From positions 1 to 64,000 of the IMG/VR virus record IMGVR_UViG_3300033997_000478: 64,000 nucleotides of DNA; one strand, 5' to 3'. A program made the position numbers and the translations under genes. Of the stretch, positions 59,391 through 64,000 are shown piece after piece. Within the stretch, counting starts at the first letter, position 1; every line of letters begins with the position of its first letter. Source of the DNA: a virus. Below the pieces are notes generated by a model. That model saw nothing but the letters and a program-made list of their open reading frames with translations, was not told the DNA's origin and made no database searches.

Positions 59391-60863
59391 ATGAAAATTG
59401 TCAAAGTTCTGTTCATGGAAATTGGCGCAAATGACCAGATGTATCTGCGCCCGTTTCAGGCAAACGTGGATGGCGAGGAACTGAACCACCTGCAGGAAGT
59501 CACCCGCAACGGCAAGAACCTGACACCGGCCGCGCTCAGTGGCGTGGGTGCTGACATCATGCGTCCTTCGGCCACGATCTCCAATCCGGTGGACGTGGTG
59601 GGCGGTCTGAACAACGGCCGTCTGGTGTTCATGATGGAAGTGGAATGGCCGGCGCAAGCGGGTCTGGTCACGGTGGAGTACCTCACCGGTTACACCGACT
59701 ACGTCGGCGTCAACGCCACCTTCGGTCGCAACACCTACGACCCGAACATGCGGCTGTACTTCAACAACGTGATCCGCGGTAGCCGTCGTCGCGATCGCAG
59801 CGGCTTTGCTTCCCGCTCCACGGTGCACGTGCAGGATTCCCACCAGATCATCTCCGGTGAGTACCAGCCGGACATCACCAACCTGCACAACGTCCCGCAC
59901 CTGATGCGCCCGCAGGACGTGTTCACCAACGTCTCCATGGCCGAATGCCGGAACCTGATCTCCGGCGACGTCTACGACACCCGCTCCACCCACGGCCCGG
60001 ACAAGCTGCAGGTCAGCGACCGTCGCAACAACATCCCCGGCACCTACCTGTCGCGCCTGCTGACCACGTGGAACGATCACAGCGATCGTGATCACCACGA
60101 CGAGGCGACCATGTACAGCTCGATGGCCTCGGTGGTTGCAGAACCGTCGATCATCAAGCTGCGCACGATCTCCAAGCTGTCCACCATGACCGACCTGCGT
60201 CGCGGTGGTTCGGTCACCTGGGGCGAGCTGAAGGAAGCCGATGAAGTGGGCATGCTCGAAGCCCGCACCACGGCGGCACTGGCGCTCTCCAATGCCACCC
60301 GCAGTCAGCTCAGCCATGTCGGCCAGGGTCAGCACTGGCGCGGTAATGATCACCACACGATCATCGCCACCAGCGTCGCCCAAGCAGTTCCGGGCATCAT
60401 GGCGCAGCTGCTGTTGACCATGGCGCAGTTCACGGCCACCAACATGACCTTGGACGGCAGCTGGATCGTCAACATGATCGACTGGGAGTCCTTCAACGAC
60501 GACCAGGACATGGTGATCGAGCAGGTCAAGCTGTTCCAGCAGCGCATGATCACTGATCTGCTGTTGGGTGTTTCGGCAGGCAACCTGATGCCGATGGCCC
60601 TGACCTGCACGTTCGATGTCATGTCCCAGACCAGCATCGAAGTGGACTTCGACGGCGAAGCTGTACCGTTCTTCGCCCCGAGCTTCTGCGACGGCCTGTT
60701 CTCCAACATCCGCGCACCCGGCACCAACGCTTTGGACGATCTGGCTACCAACATCCAGAAGCTGATGCTCTCCATGCATCAGGACAACTCGGCCAAGCAC
60801 ACCGCCTACGAACCAATCGAAATGGGAAATTTCCGTAATGATCAAGCCAACCACTCTCTTTGA
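59391..60863 (+). CDS. Putative nuclear protein-import factor (Imp1/PicA, phiKZ gp69-like by position)
   Basis: The 490-residue product follows the gp68-like gene and precedes the gp70-like gene, as phiKZ gp69 does. Gp69 homologues (Imp1, PicA) sit in the phage nuclear shell and select proteins for import. The N-terminal segment is strand-rich (MKIVKVLFMEIGANDQMYLR), the centre is His/Asp-rich (TWNDHSDRDHHDEATMYSSM) and the end is helical. I cannot verify homology by alignment; the assignment rests on gene order alone. Its 3' end overlaps the next start by 26 bases. Confidence 0.5.
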   Translation: MKIVKVLFMEIGANDQMYLRPFQANVDGEELNHLQEVTRNGKNLTPAALSGVGADIMRPSATISNPVDVVGGLNNGRLVFMMEVEWPAQAGLVTVEYLTGYTDYVGVNATFGRNTYDPNMRLYFNNVIRGSRRRDRSGFASRSTVHVQDSHQIISGEYQPDITNLHNVPHLMRPQDVFTNVSMAECRNLISGDVYDTRSTHGPDKLQVSDRRNNIPGTYLSRLLTTWNDHSDRDHHDEATMYSSMASVVAEPSIIKLRTISKLSTMTDLRRGGSVTWGELKEADEVGMLEARTTAALALSNATRSQLSHVGQGQHWRGNDHHTIIATSVAQAVPGIMAQLLLTMAQFTATNMTLDGSWIVNMIDWESFNDDQDMVIEQVKLFQQRMITDLLLGVSAGNLMPMALTCTFDVMSQTSIEVDFDGEAVPFFAPSFCDGLFSNIRAPGTNALDDLATNIQKLMLSMHQDNSAKHTAYEPIEMGNFRNDQANHSL

Positions 60864-62133
60864 AATGGTTCTGAACTCGGCCGGTGCCGACCACGACGAA
60901 AACGGTCTGGTCAGCATGCGCATGATCGATGAAGAACCGATGCCGTGGAAGATCGGCGGCAAGCGACTGGCCATCCCGTACAAGGAGCTGCTCCGTGAGG
61001 GCGCCTTCAACGAAGATGGTCAGCTGATCGCCTTCCAGCCGTTCAGCGAGAACGTCGTGCTGGACACGTCCCCGGTGCTGGAGTCGTTGAACAACGCCTT
61101 CCTGCATCGCCTGACCACCGTCACCAAGGAGCTGGTCATCCAGCTCTCGGCGGTGGCTGCGGACAAGGACAAGCACCCGAAGATGAAGATGAATGCCCAG
61201 AAGGTGCTCTCGGCCATGCCGGACGCCGACGAGACCATGGCCAAGTCCTTCGCCAAGATCATGCAGGCATCTTCCACCGTCGGCAAGAACCAGCTGCTGT
61301 CGCTGTTCGTGCGCTCCTCCGGCACCTACGGCGGCGAGAAGGTGCATCGCCTGGGCAAGTTCTTCCCGCGCGTGGCCGGTGAGCTCGACGATGGCAACCA
61401 CGAGATCTTCGGCGTAACCCTGCGCAAGAAGAAGGACGTGCCGATGTTCAAGGCACTGCTGGAGTACCTGTTCCCCGGCTACGAGGATCCGGACACCTAC
61501 TCGGCCCCGTCCAACTCGCCGGTGGCACCGACCTTCCACGCGCTGCTCAAGTGCTTTGCCAAGGTGGCTGCTCAGCTGAACAAGATCGTGGACATCCACG
61601 CTCGTCACCTGAACAACCCCGACAGCCTGCGCATCGACATCGACTGGCGGGAAGCGGTGGAAAGCCTGGAACCGTACCGCGACCTGCTCCCGGTACTGCC
61701 GGGCAACGACGGCAAGGAAGGCATCAAGACCCAGCGCGTGCGCGCTGAGAAGAGTACGGCCGCGGCCAACACCGCAGCAGCTGCAGCGCCGGCACCGGTC
61801 CGCAAGGAAGGCGGCGTGAGCGTGACTGACTTCCTCGGCGGCATCCGTCAATCCACTCAGCCGGCAGCGGCCAGTGGTTGGGGACAGCCCGCCAATGCGG
61901 GGGGTCTTCAACCCATGGGTTTCCGCGCTCAACAGCAGGAGCTGATCCGTCGCCAGCGTGAGCTGGAGCAGTTGCCCGATTGGGCTCGTCCGGAGCAGGA
62001 TAATTCCCGCTTCCAGTCCAACACCGGCAGTGGCTGGGGTCGGGACAACGGCACCATCTCTCGGGGTGGTGGGCGAGTCTTCGGTGGTGGCGGTAGCAGC
62101 CGTGGCGGTTGGGGTGGCGGTTCTTCCCTGTAA
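60838..62133 (+). CDS. Gly/Trp-rich-tailed protein (431 aa), phiKZ gp70-like by position
   Basis: Residues 1-300 form a folded, helical part (LVIQLSAVAADKDKHPKMKM; FHALLKCFAKVAAQLNKIVD). From about 310 the chain is low-complexity: Ala-rich, then a Gly/Arg/Trp-rich end (SGWGQPANAGG, SGWGRDNGT, GGWGGGSSL). The GWG units recall the tails of the SSB-like and putative ChmA proteins. It is coupled to the gp69-like gene. Function is unknown; location in the phage nucleus is a guess from context. Confidence 0.72.
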   Translation: MIKPTTLFEMVLNSAGADHDENGLVSMRMIDEEPMPWKIGGKRLAIPYKELLREGAFNEDGQLIAFQPFSENVVLDTSPVLESLNNAFLHRLTTVTKELVIQLSAVAADKDKHPKMKMNAQKVLSAMPDADETMAKSFAKIMQASSTVGKNQLLSLFVRSSGTYGGEKVHRLGKFFPRVAGELDDGNHEIFGVTLRKKKDVPMFKALLEYLFPGYEDPDTYSAPSNSPVAPTFHALLKCFAKVAAQLNKIVDIHARHLNNPDSLRIDIDWREAVESLEPYRDLLPVLPGNDGKEGIKTQRVRAEKSTAAANTAAAAAPAPVRKEGGVSVTDFLGGIRQSTQPAAASGWGQPANAGGLQPMGFRAQQQELIRRQRELEQLPDWARPEQDNSRFQSNTGSGWGRDNGTISRGGGRVFGGGGSSRGGWGGGSSL

Positions 62134-62145
62134 GGCGGCATAAGC

Positions 62146-62169
62146 GCCAGGCCCCTCCGGGGGCCTGGC
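62146..62169. terminator. Bidirectional terminator
   Basis: GCCAGGCCCC and GGGGCCTGGC arms with a small loop follow GGCATAAG and separate convergent genes. Confidence 0.82.
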
Positions 62170-62183
62170 AACTCAGGACATTT

Positions 62184-62522
62184 TCATTTTGCCAAGGACC
62201 GATACACTTGGTACAGGCGATTGAGGGTTTCGGTCGTAGGAATCATGACCGTACCTCGACTGCCATCAAACTCGGTGGGGTTGGTCATGCCATTGACCCG
62301 CAGTGCTACCCAGTGACGCTCAGGTGGGACTCCCAGTTCCAGCAGGGCTCCATCAAAGTCGCCGCGGTACTTGTAACCCAAGTGGTCGTCAATGATCACC
62401 ACGTCCATCTCCGCACTGCTTCGCAGCCATTGGAGATGGTCTTCCACCAGCTTCCTCCATTCGGGGGTGTAGTAAACAGCACCACCGGAAGGGGTAAGCA
62501 GGCCCAAAACCGACATGGTCAT
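62184..62522 (-). CDS. Hypothetical protein (112 aa)
   Basis: A full AGGAGG lies five to six bases before the ATG at 62522 on the minus strand, so this lone gene is very likely real. The product has alternating helix and strand (EWRKLVEDHLQWLRSSAEMD; VVIIDDHLGYKYRG) with a DD motif, but no recognised family. It is the only minus-strand gene in the 46.8-64 kb region, between the gp70-like gene and an HNH endonuclease, and may have travelled with the latter. Confidence 0.78.
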   Translation of the reverse strand: MTMSVLGLLTPSGGAVYYTPEWRKLVEDHLQWLRSSAEMDVVIIDDHLGYKYRGDFDGALLELGVPPERHWVALRVNGMTNPTEFDGSRGTVMIPTTETLNRLYQVYRSLAK

Positions 62523-62544
62523 CGCGACCTCCTAAAAAATCTTA

Positions 62545-62557
62545 GACACATACTATC
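62545..62557 (+). promoter_or_regulatory. Candidate phage promoter motif (GACACATACTATC)
   Basis: It lies 29 bases before the HNH start at 62587, in the divergent gap. Confidence 0.5.
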
Positions 62558-62586
62558 ATGGGGAGAGTACTCCTGGTAGAATTGTA

Positions 62587-63168
62587 ATGCACAAAACCAA
62601 ATCGCCGAATTACCAGCGTTGGGTCATGATGGTGCGCAGATGCACCAATCCCCAAGACCCCTCATACGGAAACTACGGTGCACGTGGTATTCGAGTTTGC
62701 GAAAGGTGGATGTCTTTCGAGAACTTCGACGCCGACATGGGATTGCCACCAACGCCCGATCATTCGATCGAACGTCTTGACGTCAACGGCCATTATGAGC
62801 CGAACAATTGTTGTTGGGCCACTCCCCAGGAACAAGCAAGAAATCGCAGAAGTAACGTTCTGCATGAGCATGACGGGGAGAAACACTTCCTCGATGATCT
62901 GGCTGATAAGAACAACATCCCTAAGCGCACCGTGATCGATAGGATGCGTCGAAAGGGAATGAGTTTGTCCGAAGCACTGACAATGCCGAGGATGCGCGAA
63001 GACGTCTACATTGAAGTGGACGGCGTAAAGGTGAAAAGGGCTGATCTCTTGCGTAACGCCAAGATTTCCATACCCACTTTCAACAAACGACTCAGTCAAG
63101 GAATGTCGGTCGAAGAGGCACTGAAGGCGCCCGTCGTTAGGGGTCGCCCGCGTAAAACACCTAAGTAG
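62587..63168 (+). CDS. Free-standing HNH endonuclease (193 aa)
   Basis: The protein has the same build as the 29729 endonuclease: YGARGIRVCERW (residues 31-42), DMGLPPTPDHSIERLDVNGH (50-69) and YEPNNCCWATPQEQARN. Two helix-turn-helix-like units follow (LADKNNIPKRTVIDRMRRKG; LRNAKISIPTFNKRLSQGMS). It lies just upstream of the RNA polymerase beta C-terminal gene. In phiKZ an HNH gene (gp72) interrupts that same polymerase gene (gp71-73); here it sits beside it. AT-rich composition marks it as mobile. No ribosome-binding site is obvious (ATTGTA before ATG). Confidence 0.9.
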   Translation: MHKTKSPNYQRWVMMVRRCTNPQDPSYGNYGARGIRVCERWMSFENFDADMGLPPTPDHSIERLDVNGHYEPNNCCWATPQEQARNRRSNVLHEHDGEKHFLDDLADKNNIPKRTVIDRMRRKGMSLSEALTMPRMREDVYIEVDGVKVKRADLLRNAKISIPTFNKRLSQGMSVEEALKAPVVRGRPRKTPK

Positions 63169-63176
63169 GGTCGGTT

Positions 63177-63191
63177 AGAACTACTGTATCC
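63177..63191 (+). promoter_or_regulatory. Candidate phage promoter motif (AGAACTACTGTATCC)
   Basis: It lies 48 bases before ATG 63240 in the 71-base gap between the HNH gene and the polymerase gene. Confidence 0.45.
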
Positions 63192-63239
63192 GCTGCCGCC
63201 GCAGCACGTCGTAAAAGCTACTGGGGTAGAAATAAGACC

Positions 63240-64000
63240 ATGAAACAGGTCAACGAACACCGCGCCGAATTGGCGTCCTCAGCATCGTTCAACCCGTTCA
63301 TCGCCCATGATTCCTCTGCCCGCGTGCAGATGATGGGCTCGCATCTTTCGCAAGCACTCCCCGTCAAGGATTGCCAACCGCGCCGGATTCTTACCGGCAT
63401 GGAACGGGAATTTGGCCGGGCCACGTTCAATGTCGAGATTCCGGTGGATGCGGAAATCATCGACATCATTCACAAGTTCACCGATACAGCCGGTGCAGGT
63501 GGTATTCGCATCAACCCCACCACCGTGATCATCTACATGGATGCTCGCACCAACCAGTTCGATGCCGTGGAGTTCAACAGCTACCACAGCATGCACCAGT
63601 CGTTCGGCTTCAACTTCGTCCGCACCCAGGCCATGCGCAACCTGCGTCCTGAGCAGTCGATCCCGGCCGGCACCGTACTGGGTCGTTCGCCGACACTGGA
63701 TGATCAGGACAACTACCGGATCGGTCTGAACGTCAAGTCGGCGTTCATGTCCATTCCCGGCGTTACCGAGGACGGCTTCATCGTCTCCGAAAGCCTGTGC
63801 AAGCGCATGACCACCACGTGCATCAAGAAGACCAGCTTCAGCTGGGGCAAGACGTGGTATCCGCTGAACTTGTACGGCGATGAGAAGAACTACAAGCCGA
63901 TGCCCGACATCGGTGATCGCATCCGTGACGATGGCCTGATCTGCACCCTGCGCCGCATGGACCAGGATACGGACATCATGTACTATCCGCTGGAGATGTC
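63240..64000 (+). CDS. RNA polymerase beta subunit, C-terminal half (non-virion RNAP, phiKZ gp71-73-like), 3' end outside window
   Basis: The frame is open from ATG 63240 to the right edge (253 codons). It begins exactly at the conserved split point: SASFNPFIAHDSSARVQMMG corresponds to RpoB ASLIPFLEHDDANRALMG, followed by LPVKDCQPRRILTGMEREFG (RpoB ADKPLVGTGME). Further on, TEDGFIVSESLCKRMTT corresponds to RpoB FEDSILVSERVVQEDRFT. It is a different beta from the one at 1-5350, so the phage has two polymerases. The N-terminal beta half must lie elsewhere. The ribosome-binding site is weak (GGGGTAG). Confidence 0.88.
   Translation, partial: MKQVNEHRAELASSASFNPFIAHDSSARVQMMGSHLSQALPVKDCQPRRILTGMEREFGRATFNVEIPVDAEIIDIIHKFTDTAGAGGIRINPTTVIIYMDARTNQFDAVEFNSYHSMHQSFGFNFVRTQAMRNLRPEQSIPAGTVLGRSPTLDDQDNYRIGLNVKSAFMSIPGVTEDGFIVSESLCKRMTTTCIKKTSFSWGKTWYPLNLYGDEKNYKPMPDIGDRIRDDGLICTLRRMDQDTDIMYYPLEM

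Noticed and set aside
59352-61932. Two long minus-strand frames opposite the gp69-like and gp70-like genes
   Set aside because: Antisense artefacts with no ribosome-binding site; the plus-strand genes have good signals and synteny.
1-64000. CRISPR arrays, insertion sequences or a prophage boundary
   Set aside because: No regular direct-repeat array, transposase or bacterial flanking genes were seen; all genes fit one jumbo-phage genome.

Overview
This window is a 64 kb piece of the genome of a nucleus-forming jumbo bacteriophage (phiKZ-like, Chimalliviridae type). The decisive genes are the phage tubulin PhuZ (36624-37607), a likely nuclear-shell protein ChmA (47091-49019), parts of two different multisubunit RNA polymerases (1-5350, 49307-50743, 63240 to the right edge), a family B DNA polymerase (43423-45642), a phiKZ-type large terminase (25275-27572) and a contractile-tail sheath and tube pair (16648-19686). 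The DNA is GC-rich and the genes carry strongly GC-biased third positions, so a GC-rich Gram-negative host is likely; the sequence does not name it. No bacterial genes, tRNAs, insertion sequences or CRISPR arrays were seen.

Layout. (1) 1-8524: beta subunit of the presumed virion RNA polymerase, interrupted by a group I intron carrying an HNH homing endonuclease, then three unknown probable virion proteins and an S80-type prohead protease; this order resembles phiKZ gp178 to gp175. (2) 8609-16372: small accessory genes, including a DarG-like macro-domain protein, three helix-rich proteins, a DUF488-like protein and a small HTH-like protein. (3) 16648-29645: tail tube and sheath on the minus strand, three large proteins and TerL on the plus strand, then three minus-strand genes; the order matches phiKZ gp30 to gp25. 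(4) 29729-36590: two free-standing HNH-type endonucleases, non-coding structured stretches, a lipoprotein and small unknown genes. (5) 36624-43169: PhuZ followed by a tandem array of about ten small genes that share one architecture. (6) 43423-50743: DNA polymerase, ChmA and the RNA polymerase beta-prime N-terminal half. (7) 50804-64000: small unknown genes, an Mre11-like phosphoesterase, a single-stranded-DNA-binding protein with a bacterial-SSB-like acidic tip, then a block syntenic to phiKZ gp68-gp69-gp70-gp71/73 (fifth subunit of the non-virion polymerase, nuclear import factor Imp1/PicA, a Gly-rich protein, and the beta C-terminal part), with an HNH endonuclease inserted just before the last gene.

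How the parts fit. The virion polymerase would transcribe early genes from injected DNA; PhuZ and ChmA build and position the phage nucleus; the DNA polymerase, SSB, Mre11-like protein and non-virion polymerase work inside it; sheath, tube, TerL and protease serve assembly. Transcription units usually end in GC-rich hairpins in a recurrent GCATAA-stem-TTATG setting. At least eleven begin with an AxxxCTxTACTATCC-like motif that I propose as a phage promoter.

Numbers for phiKZ homologues are given from memory and from gene order, not from a search; where identity rests on gene order this is stated.
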